From contig NC_081412.1 in NCBI RefSeq assembly GCF_030272615.1, positions 26,752,501-26,816,500 of the forward strand: a stretch of 64,000 bases of DNA, read 5' to 3'. Positions 39,060-51,108 of this stretch are shown piece after piece (within the stretch, counting starts at the first letter, position 1; each line of letters begins with the position of its first letter). The translations under genes and the position numbers were made by a program. The notes under the pieces were generated by a model. It did not search any database and was not told the origin of the DNA. It saw nothing but the letters and a program-made list of their open reading frames with translations. Source of the stretch: Cryptomeria japonica (Eukaryota > Streptophyta > Pinopsida > Cupressales > Cupressaceae).

Positions 39060-40345
39060 AATATAATATGAATATAGAGGATTTAATTTGAAGGGCAAGC
39101 AGCTTATATATTTTGTTACTTGTTAATGTAAAGCTTTTATTAGTAAACTATGTAATCAAGCTATGTTATCTATACAGTATGCATTTACTTTTGCACTGTT
39201 CTATGAAAAAATGATGCATGTAGTAATGAAAAGGATGGTATGAAAAAGATAGATGAATTGTCGCAAAAAAGATCATAAAAGTTTTGTATTTTGAAAAGCT
39301 TTGATAATTTAGCTTACCAAATTATCAATGGTGGAGCGGTCTATTAATTCAGAGGTGGCTGCTGAAGATGCCATTGTGCATATATACCTTTTGAGAATTA
39401 AAAGTATATTATAAGCATGATGAATTGTAGTTCTTATATCAGAATTCAATTGCAACATGATCTAAGCTTATCAAAGGTATATGTGGACAAGCACAACAAA
39501 ATTAATTGAGTTTAGAGTAATGTTGTTACAGTTTTTTTTTTGTTTCATATGGTAATGAATCGACCATAATGTGATTGAAACATGCATTGAAAATGATAAT
39601 TGGGCATATGCTGATAAGCTTAAAAAATCTAAAGTATGACATCATGATTTACATATTTGAGAGCATATTAACAAAATATGAGTTCATCTCATCAAAGATA
39701 TTTGAAAATATGGGATGCTTCAGTCTGTTTTGAATGTTAACCAAAATATGAATGTAACTTTTCAAACATTGAATAATTACAACAACACAGGATCAAACCA
39801 AGCAACCCATCCAAGCTCGTTATCACTCCATTTAAATACTGTGTCCCCTAATGTGAAAACAACCATTGGATCATCTAATTGTTCAGTACTTGGTATTGGT
39901 AAAGGTGCTAATTCAATACTATGCATGGTTGTTTGGTTTGGTGATTTATGTTCGTAGTGGCCAATTATCTTTCTGAGGTTGCTCTTTAACTTGTTGCTTT
40001 CTTGCAACATGCTTTCAATTACATTGTTGATGATCTATGTTGCTTTCAATCTTCTATCCATTCTAAAATTTGATTGTGTTAATGTGGTTGTTTTCTGTTG
40101 GAGTGATAGAGTGGAAATGCATTACTAAAAAAAGTGAACATACAAGAATAATACAACAAATCTTGAAGTATATCACATTTTCTTTTTTGTGGATCATAAT
40201 GAATTAAGCATAATTAAAGACATCAATTGCAATATATTAATGTTCTAAATATAGAACATTTGTTAGTGGTTATTTATCTTAGCAATTAAAAGCCTTCATG
40301 TGCACAAAGTTAGTTATCTGATTTGTGTGAGTCTGGTCATATATT
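39060..40345. other. No gene recognised
   Basis: Between the RPA-like gene and the right repeat arm. Open frames overlap on both strands at 39715-40010 without motifs. No Helitron 5' terminus could be placed. Confidence 0.4.
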
Positions 40346-40639
40346 TTGTCCTGCTATGAAAACATTTTTGATTTGTGTGTATTCTGCTGTAGGTTAAAAG
40401 GGATTTACTTTGTCCTGACATATGACTTGGTTGTGGTAATCTCCGTGTGTGTGCTCTTTTTCCAAAGCGACGCTGTCTTTAATGATTTCGTCCCCAAGGC
40501 TGTGCATGAATGTCGACGTTCTTTATGGCTGCTTGCAATCGTAAAATCTAATTTGTTTTGTTGTTGTCGGCAATATTTCGGTTTGCAATTTCGCTCTGGA
40601 AATTTTTACATAAGGCTGTTAGGTTTTCCTCGCATTGTG

Positions 40640-42480
40640 ACTGTTTTACTTGGCTTCTTGTGAGTTTGATAGCGTGGATGGTTTCAATTTGAAAGGTAAG
40701 GTTTGGTTTCATTTAAATGTGTTCGTCTGGTTGTAGGGTTGTTGCTTTGTTTTTCTTGTTTAATTGTTTGTGCGGGTGGGTACTTCCAGTTTGCAAGGCA
40801 TTTTCAAGGGTACTCTCTCAGTTTCAAGCTGTGAATGGTTTGAATTTGCCGTTTGAAAGGAATTTTTGATCGTGCTCTGTTAGTTTCAAGGCATGAATGG
40901 TTAGCATTTGCAAGGTAAATTGTGGTTATATGTATATTCTTTTTCGTTTTGTAATGCATTTTTTTGGAAATAGCTTTCATTTTATTTAAATTTAGTTTTG
41001 TTTTGTAATGGATTTTTTTTATATATTTGCAGGGTTGTTGCTTTGTTTATGTTGTTTAATTGTTTGTGGGCGTGGCTACTTTCTGGTTAGGTTTTGTTCT
41101 CGTTGTGACTGTTTTACTGGGCTTCTTTGTGAGTTTGAGATTCGATGGTGGTGTGTCAGTTTCAAGCCGTGAATGGTTAGCATTTGCAAGGTAAATTCTA
41201 TTTATATATATATTCTATCTTGTTTTGTTTCGACGGTGCTCTATCAGTTTCAAGGCGTGAATGGTTAGCATTTGCAAGTTAAATTCTGGTTATATGTATG
41301 TTGTTTAACTATTTGTGGGCATGGCTACTTCCAGTTTAATTTTTGTAGGCAATATTTCCCTCTACAAATTTTCAGATGAGGTTGTATATAGTCGTGGAGT
41401 TAGGTTTTGTTCTGGTTTCGACTGTTTTATTGGGTTTATTTGTGAGCTTCATGGCATGAATGGTTTCAATTTGCAACGTAAGCTTTAGTTTTATTTAAAT
41501 TCTTTTTTGTTTTGTAATGCATTTTTTTTATAGTCCGCTTATTTTCTCCTTCTGTGTCCTTGTACGGTTGTCAGTTCGTTTAACTATTTGTGCATGTATA
41601 CTGTGTTTTTTTTTTTCGTGCTACACTTGCAGGGTTCTAAGTTTCTTATGGACATTTGAAACAATAAAATGGAGTGTCTTTTGTTGTTGTTGTAAGTATT
41701 TCACTGTGTAAATTTTCTTGTAACATTCGATTTAGTTGTCAAGTTAGGCTTTCGTTTTGCTTTGAGTGTTTACTTGATGGGGTTTGTAAGCTTCTCACTG
41801 CAATGTAACTATTTTCTTGTTGTTGTAAGTATTTTAGTCTGCAAGGTTACTATTTACTAACGTTCATGTTGCAGTGGTGTTAATTTACAAGGGTATATAT
41901 GTGATTACTATTGTGTGCACATGAAGGCTTTAATTCACTAAGATAAATTGATATATATATGTACATCATGTGTATATATATGGACATGTATATATATAAT
42001 TACATTTGTATATACATACAAACATGTATATATATATATATATATAGAAGCGTTGGCACTGTAAAAATTCCTTGATGCTTGCAGGCTTGCTACTTTTTTT
42101 ATGTTATATAACTATTTGTGCACGTGACTGCTTTCAGACTACAAGACCAAGTACCCTATGTATATATACATACGGACATGTCTATACATACATACATGCA
42201 TATATATGTATTTATATACATGTATCCATAACTATACATACATGTATATATATGTGTACATATGTGTATGTACATATACATATATCAGCACTACAAAGCA
42301 TTCTAACAAAAAGAATTATATATATAGTTTGTTTATGTTATTTAACTATTTGTGGATGTGACTACTTTGAGACTACAACGTAGACATGCATATATCAGCA
42401 CTACAAAGTATTCTAAGGAAAACAATTATACAAATACTTTGTTTATGTTATTTAACTGTTTGTGGACGTGACTACTTTGA
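40640..42480 (+). repeat. Right arm: tandem exon-like units, plus orientation
   Basis: Several units match the left arm in reverse orientation. The clearest has TTTGCAG at 41026-41032, a body of 158 bp beginning GGTTGTTGCTTTGTTTATG, and a donor-like CATTTGCAAG|GTAAATTC at 41190/41191. A further donor-like site is at 40914/40915. Degenerate units continue to about 42480 (TTATTTAACTATTTGTGGATG words). Confidence 0.7.
41950..42300. repeat. TA/TATG/CATA microsatellite-like tract
   Basis: Long alternating purine-pyrimidine runs of ATATATAT, TACATACA and TATGTACATA type. The Tyr/Ile/His-rich open frames here are translations of this tract and are not genes. Confidence 0.8.
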
Positions 42481-42589
42481 GACAACAACGCAAACTTGTA
42501 TCAATAAATCCTACAGACTTTAGAACGTAGTTATTAAAATGGAGATTTAATAAAACCCTATACACACACATGGAAGCAAAAAATCATTC

Positions 42590-43165
42590 AAGCCATCAAG
42601 CTCACAAAGGAACCCAATAAAACAGACACAACCAGAACAAAACCTAAGTTAATGACTCTAAATTGAGAGAGCACCATCAAAAATTGCTTACAAACTGGAA
42701 GTAGCCACCCCCACAAACAGTTAAAACAACAAAGAGAAAGCAACAACCCTACAAGCAAACAGAAGGAGAAAATAAGCAGACTATAAACAAAACGCATTAC
42801 AAAAGGAAAACACATTTAAATAAAATGAAACCTTACCTTCAAATTGAAACCATTCATGCTGTCAAACTCACAAAGAAGCCCAGTAAAATAGTGACAACGA
42901 GAACAAAACCTAACCAATAAAACAGTGAAAACAAGAACAAAACCTAACAAATTTCCAAAGAAAAAATTACAGAGCGCAAAAAAAGTGAACTTACCTTGCA
43001 AATTCAAACAGTTAAAGAACATAAACAAACAAACAACCTTGCAACCACACGAAAGCAAAAACCATTCAAGCCATGAAGCTCACAAAGGAGCCGAATAAAA
43101 TAGCGACCGAACTTACCTTGCAAATTCAAAGCATGCACGGCATGAAACTCACAAAGCAACCCCGA
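42590..43165 (-). repeat. Outer right arm: exon-like units, minus orientation
   Basis: Two or more units in the opposite orientation to 40640-42480. On the plus strand they show AAGCTCACAAAGGA, AGAACAAAACCTAA, CTTACCTTGCAAATTC and ACAACCYTRCAAGC. Together with the inner right arm they form a large imperfect inverted repeat with its centre near 42500-42590. Confidence 0.65.
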
Positions 43166-43179
43166 AAATCTAGAGGAGT

Positions 43180-43960
43180 GTCCTCTATGTGATGTCTAGG
43201 TGTAGAAGGATGTACATTCTCATCAAAATAATTGCCATTTAAAGTTGAGGAAGAATATTTTTCATCATAAACAAGTTGATAAAAATTCTCTAAATAACTA
43301 TCATTGTGTCATAGTATGTCCAAAGAGATGATGGAGAAGTGATAGGAATATCCTCAAATGCTCCTTAGAATGAAAACCTCATGAGTGATGGGATGAATAA
43401 GCTTGTAGCCCTTGACACAATTTGCATACTAAATAAATATATAAATATTTCTATATGGATCCATAGCCTCATAGTTTTTTTATAAAAAGGTAGGCCCATG
43501 AAGAGGAGTTGAACCCACTAAGATGATTCACTAATGGTTTCCAATCATTCCAAGATTGGATGGGAATTTTCCCATCATAGATTACTGAACAATATAGTTC
43601 TAAATATATAATTCATAGTTGATGCCTTCCACCCTATGAGATGGTGCCATTGATTTAGAGTATATCATACAATTATTCATCTCTTTCAATTACTTATTTT
43701 TTATTCTACAACTTAATTCTACTATATAATGTGGGGAATTATGTATTTTAATTCAATAAATTTAGAAGCACAAAACTACTCAAATTTATGTTGATATATT
43801 CTCCCTTACTATCTATTCATACAATAATAACAAAATTTCCTCGATTGCTTCTCTAGAAATCCTTTGAATTCCAAATATGACTTAAAAATTTTAGATTGTA
43901 TTTGAGTAATACACAAAGGTTTACCTAGAAATATTATTAATTATTAATTAAATTTTTATT
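43180..43960 (-). pseudogene. Copia integrase fragment
   Basis: Minus-strand text in shifting frames matches the C-terminal part of Ty1-copia integrase in the right order: LEFKGFLEKQSRKF, a KGEYI-like remnant, IPH-type text (the PYTPQQNG region), then WKPLVNHLSGFNSSSWAYLF and NCVKGYKLIHPITHEVFI. The family forms are GKKPSVSHLRVFG and GYKLYNPIT. There are many stops and frameshifts. Reverse transcriptase is not present to the left, so only this piece survives. Confidence 0.7.
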
Positions 43961-44200
43961 TCCAATTGATTTTCTCAAAAGCCTTTGTAGAAAAGACAAT
44001 GCAATTCTATAATGGCTTGTCAAATTTTGGCTCAAGTCCTAAAACTAGGTTTTGACTTATAGTTCAATTTTCACCTAGTTATTTGATAAGGCGAGTCAAG
44101 GTTTGGTTTTTAACAAGGTATTTAAGAATGAATCATCTTCAAAGAATACAAGTTTGCTTTTAGTTTTGGTTATAAAACAAGGTATCTATCACAGGGGCTT

Positions 44201-47200
44201 TGAAGGAACGCAATGGACCACTTAGAGGGGGGTGAATCAGTGGTAATAAAAAATATTAACTAATCAAAATGATTTAAACTCGAATCTCATAAATCAATAA
44301 GCTATGAGCAGAGATATTAAACTAATCAACACACACACACATAAGAGGCAAACCCATAACATAAGATATATGGGAAAACCCATTGTGTGAAAAAACCTTA
44401 CAAGTAAATCTGATTACAAAGTTTAGGGCACCAACCCAAGTAGAACCAACCCCTGAAGTTTAGGTGCATCAACCCAAAGGAGCACCAACCCCTAGCATTT
44501 TATGGGCACCAACCCAAAAGAGCACTTACCCCTGCTCTAAGAAAACACTCAGATATTTACAAAGAACAAATATTAAATACAGTTTGAGTACCTTTTTGTA
44601 AATGAACTTTTGCAACTCACAAATATCCTTCTCTTGAGATTGACCTAACTTTTTTCTACTCTCTCTTCTTAGGCTTCAATCTCAGCTCTCTATTCTCTAT
44701 CTTCTTCCCTTTGTCCTCTTCTCTTCTCTGCAACCAACTCTCCATTTTCTGCTTGGCTCAATCCTCTTTCTCTATCTCTCACAGTGTGTATAACTCATTG
44801 TGTTATCTACCTCAACTCTTCACACTTCTAGTCATTGGTCTATGTCACTCTCCTCCTCTATTCATCAAGCTCTTCACTGTCTTCTCCCTACTCTAACTCT
44901 CGGTTTCTTTTAGTCTCCTCCACACATCAGAAAATTCTACATGTAGTCTCTTGTGCAGTGTTATTCATACACTTGCATCATGTTATTGTCACTTGTGTGA
45001 GCTGCTTCTTTGCAATCCTCTACTCTTTATATTTTGTAATCTTTATTTTTATAGAGCTTCTACTCTCACCTTCAGCAACCACTTACATAATGCACTCCAC
45101 TCTTTTGATCGAAATCCCTTAGCTTTTCTTTTTCTAATTCGGCTTCGTCATTTGCAGCTATCAAATCTCTTCACCTATACACTATACTTCATCATTTGTG
45201 TACCTGCAAGATTTCCCTTCAAAAATGGATTCTCAATCTGATCTCCTAGACCTCTGAGAGATCACGTCTACATATCAATAAGATTCTCTATACATATTAC
45301 TCAGATAGTTAACTACTCATATTAAATGCCTTCTCGTTTGAAACCATCTACATTCAAATCATACTTCTGATATTAGATTACTATACTTGGTAATCTTCAG
45401 CTTGGTAGATTTCCTCAAGCCTCAAAAATATCAACAACTCTCTCTCCAAATAGATCATTACTAAATGTTCCCTCATTCTTATCAATCAACTAATTACTAT
45501 CTTTAGTAATCTTCATTTTTCCGATGAGATGAGATCTCCTTCTATGTTGATCATCTCAAGCTACACACTAGTCTGTTGGCCTGATTTCCATCAATGCAAT
45601 GTACATCCTTTGTCGACCTACTCTGATTGGATCGACAACCACCTCATTTACGTGCACCAAATCTACATTCATCAACTTTTTAAAATCTAATTCCATTTCG
45701 GCCACTTGGAATCCATATGTCATCATGTTCGACATCCAAACCACTTGCTCAAGGTCGGTCAACAACCACGTAAAACTCTATGTTTATCGACATGCACTGA
45801 GTCATCAAAGACTCCTCATTCAAAGTTAAAATCATTTGGTCAAAGTTTGTCAGCAACCACATGGCCTATCTTCTCTATCAACATGTAGACATATAAAAAT
45901 ATTCGTATTGGACATCTAGACTACACAGTCGACATTGGTCAACTGTAGTCAACTTGCCACATGGACCTCTATGTCTATCAAGCTACCAACATGTCATCAA
46001 AATTCTTATGGTCAACGATCTATGTGGCTAAAATCATCTCATTCAGCATCCAAGTCACTTGTTCAAACCCGATCAACATCCATGTGGGCTATCAAGTCTA
46101 TCGGTAGGTATCCATGTCATCAAAAGTCTCTCAATCGGTTATATCGACCTAAAATTTTGTTCTCATAGGATAGTGAATTGCTGATAATCTCAGTCTTTCC
46201 TTATCTCACAGGCTTCTTCACCTACCTGCTTGATCACACAGGATAATGGGATGCCTTTTTTTTATTTTCTTCACGTGATATTTTGTGTGACTCTTAACTT
46301 GTGCGAGATAAGGAAATCTGCAATCTTCCCTTCAATTTCTTATCTTGCGTGACTTTTGTTGGTCACTGTTGACACTGTGGTATAAGAGGGACCACCTTTT
46401 TCATCAAAATTAAGTCGCCCCATGCGACTATCACATGACCTTTCCAATAACGCGGGATAGCAAATGGTGCCACTTTTGTGTTATCTCACAAGGCATTCAA
46501 CTCTCGACCAACATGTTGCAGGATAAGGAGAACACCATGTGCTTTTCTTCAGTGTTATCCCATAGGGTTATCTAACAGTGAATAACATGTTGCGGGATAA
46601 CGAGGTTCACTTTTTTCTTCACTAAGTGTTATCCTGCAAGTTTATCTAATAGCGAATATCATGTCACAGCATAAGATGAGCAACATAACCTATGTGTTAT
46701 TGACATCTCCATTGAACACTTTAGCAATTATCCCACCGAGTGTTTTGCCTTAAATGTTTCTTGTTGCAAGATGGTGGGGCAACTAACCTGTCGTGTTATT
46801 GACTTTGTCTACCACAATGTAGTGTTACCCTGCGTAGTCACTTATCTTCAACTATTCATGTTGAGGGATAGCGGGGGCTACATAACCATCGTGTTGTTGA
46901 CATCCAACCTATCATGTTATTGACAACTCAATTATCTTCTACAACTTTGTAGATAGCGACAACTTGCATGTTATTTGTAATTTCAGCCGTACTTTTTTTG
47001 TGTTAGACCAGCTTGCCCAATACATTTCCAACTCTATTTCCTATGTCCTCCTTGTCCATTTTCATGTCCTAATGACACAGTTCATACATTCCTCCTATAT
47101 CTCCTTGTGTATATAACATGGTGTGTTATATGATATGTCTTGTTATATAATTTTGCAGCAACACTTATGCTCTTGGAAAATCATGTTTGCCCCATGACAT

Positions 47201-47570
47201 CATAGCACCATTGCCTTGGTCCTTAAATTGCTTGATGCAACACCGTATCAGCTAATTTGATCTTCCTATGGGACACATCTTGCATCTTTATCAACCTGAG
47301 ACCATACCATTTGCTCACCTTCCCTTTTTGAGTTATCTGATCTAGGGAACCTTGACCCTTCCCTCAAGATCATCATATGGCATTGTTGCATCTTCATCTT
47401 CCTCTGAGGTACACATAATGTTGCATCTCTATACTTTGCTAACGTGATGACTAAATATCTCTACATCTCCATCCAGTGGGTATCTAGTATCTAGTATGCC
47501 TCTCTACAACTTCATCAACTTAGCCATGCACACATACATGTTGGCATCAATGACAACCTCAATGCCAACA
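44201..47570 (-). mobile_element. Solo-LTR-like block, 3.37 kb, minus orientation
   Basis: On the minus strand it begins TGTTGGCATTGAGGTTGTCA at 47570, and the start itself can fold back (TGTTGGCAT... ATGCCAACA). It ends CCATTGCGTTCCTTCA at 44201. Near the end is TGATTCACCCCCCTCTAAG, the same end signature as the two other Copia LTRs in this window. The flanking five bases are GGCTT and AGCTT, a four-of-five target duplication. No gag or pol is inside and the two ends are not copies of each other, so it reads as one very long LTR. Confidence 0.6.
46430..46990 (-). repeat. Degenerate tandem repeat in the long LTR
   Basis: Words such as TGTTGCGGGATAAC, GTGTTATCCYRCA and TTATCTAAYAGYGAATA recur about every 80-100 bp. 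This may explain the unusual LTR length. No coding sense. Confidence 0.55.
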
Positions 47571-48600
47571 AGCTTCACTTAGTGAACTTGGGTTATAGCA
47601 TGTGAGTTCATGGTATGCTAAAGAATCCCCCTATTTTCAAATAATATTGCCCTAAAATCCTTTCTTGTCACCCCAACCAATAAACTACCTGAATTAAAAC
47701 CCCCCTATTTTCACCAAATATTGCATTTTTTCATAGCTTGAATTAAAAAACCCCCTAATTTCATGAAGCAGTCACCAGCTAGGAGGGACCTCAATGAGAT
47801 CAGTCTAGACTGGTCAGCAAGAGTAAAAACAATTGAAATATAGGGGCATGATGGAGGCAATATAAAATAAATTGAATTATATCATGAAAACTGATTACAA
47901 CGAACCGATAACAACCAGGTTACAAAAACCGGCTCACGGGCCTGCTAAAACATGCTCAGAATATAAAATAAGACATAACTGGGACCTCAAATCTTAAGAT
48001 ATATCTTATATGCTCATTGTAACTTTGCTGATTTCATTCTAATGCTCTATTACAATGATTTATACGATCCAAGGGGACCCGATCAGCCCAAAAAGCGATC
48101 AAAACCCAAAGAACAAGACCTAACATGCAAAACCAACAAGGTTTGCCTCCGCAAAATAAATTCCTCTGAAAAATCCAAAGGATGAAGTGTAGATAATGGG
48201 GAAAGGTCGGCCAGATGCTAAGGAACATCCGAACCAACGCTCAATGCTTCGCAAGCTATAGAAGGGATCTGATAGATCACTAGTGCAAATAGGTCCAGGC
48301 AACCGGTAATACAAAACTGTCTCGAAAACCGTTAGTGATAACTTGTCGAGAAAAGATCCAAATGCTCCATGGTTTGGAAATAAGGAAGATGATCAAGTCT
48401 TCAAGAAAAATCCAATTCCATAGGTTCCGATGAGCCAAATTTGAGTCACACAGAAAGAAATACTAAAACTGCAAACAGAAAGGAAAATAGAGAGGAAATA
48501 TTTTTGGTTGATGCAAGAGTGCTATGAACCGGTGATGCTCCTGCATCATTTCACCAAATAGGTAATATATTAAGCTCATTATTTGGGATATTAAAGCCCC
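47571..48600. other. Retroelement-like sequence, family unclear
   Basis: No intact open frame. The style (GAACCGGTGATGCTCCTGCA near 48525, AACCGATAACAACCAGG near 47900) suggests LTR or untranslated-leader sequence of another retrotransposon. No edges were found. Confidence 0.3.
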
Positions 48601-48841
48601 CAATATGAATACACGTGATATAATATTTTTTAGACAGTGAAGCCCTCGTGGTTTCTGTTATGGGTTTAGTTTCTGAAAGTTTTCATAGAAATTTCTAGTG
48701 CGACTCTCTCTTAAGCCTAGGTTGAGCTAAATTCTACCCCTTTTTTTCTTCACTTATTCTTTCTTTTAGTCTATCTTCTTTTCTTATATGTAAATCTCAT
48801 TATATTAATAGTATATGCCTAGCATTTTGCCCAAAAAAAAA
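48601..48841 (+). mobile_element. LINE 3' tail with poly(A)
   Basis: ATTATATTAATAGTATATGC, then CTAGCATTTTGCCC, followed by nine A residues ending at 48841, matches the usual 3' untranslated end of plant L1-type LINEs. No reverse transcriptase lies upstream, so it is a short, 5'-truncated copy; the left edge is a guess. Confidence 0.5.
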
Positions 48842-49150
48842 TTATTGATTAAAGTCAAAATATATTGGTATCTACTAGAAAATAGATTAGACCAACCAAA
48901 TTATTATGTACTAACTCTAAAAGTTACAATGCTCTCCAAATATTTGTGTTAGTTAGGGGGAGGCTAGTATGAATGGTGGTTTTAGTGTTAATATTTATCA
49001 TATTGAGTGGTATTGGAAGAATCCCCAATGGGTTATTCTTTATGATCTATTTTGATAGCTATGACTATCTGGAAATATCTTCAATGTGTACGTAATTAGT
49101 TAGATTTCTTTGAAAATAAAATATTTTTTCCCTTAAATAATCTATTTTAA

Positions 49151-49951
49151 TTAGATTGTGGCATATAATACTATGTATCTTATATAAATTTTAATTAAAT
49201 TATAAAATATAAAAATGTCAAACTCTATGCTATTGGCCAAAATAACAACCATTTGTCTATGCATCCTGTTTTCTAGAAAGGAGGCAAAGTCAAATTCCAC
49301 ATTCACCATGTCATTTTGAATGTATGCTTCCATGAACATTAGGTGAACTAGTATCTTTTGTTCTACATCTTTACCTCCAATTTTACCTAGTGAATGATGT
49401 GTCTTAATGAAGCAATCTTCAAAAGAATCAATATTAAGAGGCCCCTTCTCCAAGGTCATAACTCACACTCCCTTTCCATATGTACCCTTGATTCTATGTT
49501 TGCAAATTTTCAATTACTTATAAGCACTCTTATGAGTCTCATACTTAGTTCTAAAGGCACCAAAAATTATGGTCTTGTTTGTAGCTCTACTAAGGTCAAA
49601 CACCTCAACAATGTAAGATTTGGTGAAGACAATGATTGGGGCTCTATTTGCAGCGATAACCCTCTTAGACTAAGAATCATATCCCTTTACTACTACTCAA
49701 AAAAAATCTGCATCCACAAAGATATTTGGCACTACAATGTTACCCATGTCCAAGACCAATCCATTCCTTAGAGGAAATCTTGACAACCATTTTTGAAAAA
49801 ATTGCTCAAATAAGGACCATCTTGGGGCTAGCACAATTGCATTTCTAACTCCTCCTTGTGCATAAAAAAAAAATTCATCACTTCCCTTATTGCTAGAGAG
49901 AGTCAGTATTTTTCGCAAACCTTGCACATTGGATAAATAAATATTCTCCAA
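49151..49951 (-). pseudogene. Unrecognised broken protein, probably repeat-derived
   Basis: Minus-strand text in two blocks: RNAIVLAPRWSLFEQFFQKW and LVLDMGNIVVPNIFVDADFF (49951-49697), then SFEDCFIKTHHSLGKIGGKD and FDFASFLENRMHRQMVVI (49459-49151). In between, a third frame reads FDLSRATNKTIIFGAFRTKY. The composition looks like real protein, but I do not recognise the family. Some resemblance in style to the N-terminal part of the second frame of the element at 56490-63853 (charged, WLE/F-rich) suggests a transposon-linked protein. Confidence 0.4.
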
Positions 49952-49959
49952 ACCCCCTT

Positions 49960-51100
49960 TTGGTTCTGGATGTGCTAGCCATATTCATAGCTTAGGGTTT
50001 CTATTCAGGTTATGGTTTTTCAAAAAATACAAGCTACTAGCAATTCACTCCAACTATAAGCTTAGTTCTTATTATATTGACAATTACAAGATAATAAACA
50101 AAAAATTAAAACAAATTGATGGAGAAATATTTTAATTTTTCACTTATAGTTGTTCATAATAGAAACCATATTTCTTCAAATTTTATTATAGAGAACTAGA
50201 ATTACTCAAAAATTATAATTGCAATTAATAATTCTCATCAAAATAGTCCTATTCATATATTTATTGTAGGAAAATTGGCAAAAAAAATAAAATGATGGGA
50301 CTAGATGATTGCTAGGAGAATGGGGTTGGTTTGTGACGAGACTCAACACATCAAGTTATGACTAAAAATATATTTGACTATAATACCGGGTCAACTTAAA
50401 AACATAATGTAGGCTTAAGGGTTTAGGGTTTAATACAATGCAAGCTTAGGCCTAGCCATTATTTTAAAGGTTTATATAACTATTACAAGGGTTTATAGTT
50501 ATAAAATTATATTTTAGCATTTGGTTATTGTTAATGCATTTGATTGTGTTTTGGAGTCTGTTTTTTTATCAAAATTTTTCTCCTCATTTATGCATTGTAC
50601 TATGTTCTTCAATTTCTATTTTACATGTTTAAATTTATTATAATCCATCTTCATTATGTAGTTGTTGAATGGATTGAAAAGGAATTTTCGCACAACTTTC
50701 CTCATTGGATCAATATAAGAATTTTTTTTTGCTACCTTGCTTCCTTCTAGTATTTTTCAAGCTATAGCTTTATCATGTTATTTCTACTTTTCAATAGTGC
50801 AAATGCACTATAGCCAAAATCATTCATTTAGTCACTTTTTTGTATCCCATTAAGATGCAAATACTTCAAGTGCTTATCACATTCAATGCATGTAGAAATA
50901 TACGAGGGATTTCTTCCTCACAATTTTCATGTTTAATTTCTCTCTCTTGTAGACACTACTTCCTCTTCTTCAACATCATTCTTAATAGTTCCATTAGTTT
51001 TTCTCACTATTGACATACTTATGACCATAGAAGAAATAGTCTACAAAAAATAGCAATTATACCTAATTAATCAGGAATCGCTTAGGTCGTAGATTTTCTC
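49960..51100. other. No gene recognised
   Basis: AT-rich. A short stretch at about 50955-50990 (TTCCTCTTCTTCAACATCATT) recurs at about 54305-54335, on the other side of the hAT element. Confidence 0.4.
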
Positions 51101-51108
51101 CCCGATTT

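Noticed and set aside
42072-42383. Overlapping Tyr/Ile/His-rich open frames
   Set aside because: Generated by TATG/CATA alternating sequence.
30939-43165. Exact Helitron ends (5' TC, 3' hairpin plus CTRR)
   Set aside because: Several CTAG/CTAA candidates exist but none with a convincing hairpin or partner end, so no borders were called.
44711-46168. Several overlapping plus-strand open frames of 60-96 residues
   Set aside because: They lie inside the minus-oriented long LTR, overlap in different frames and have no motif.
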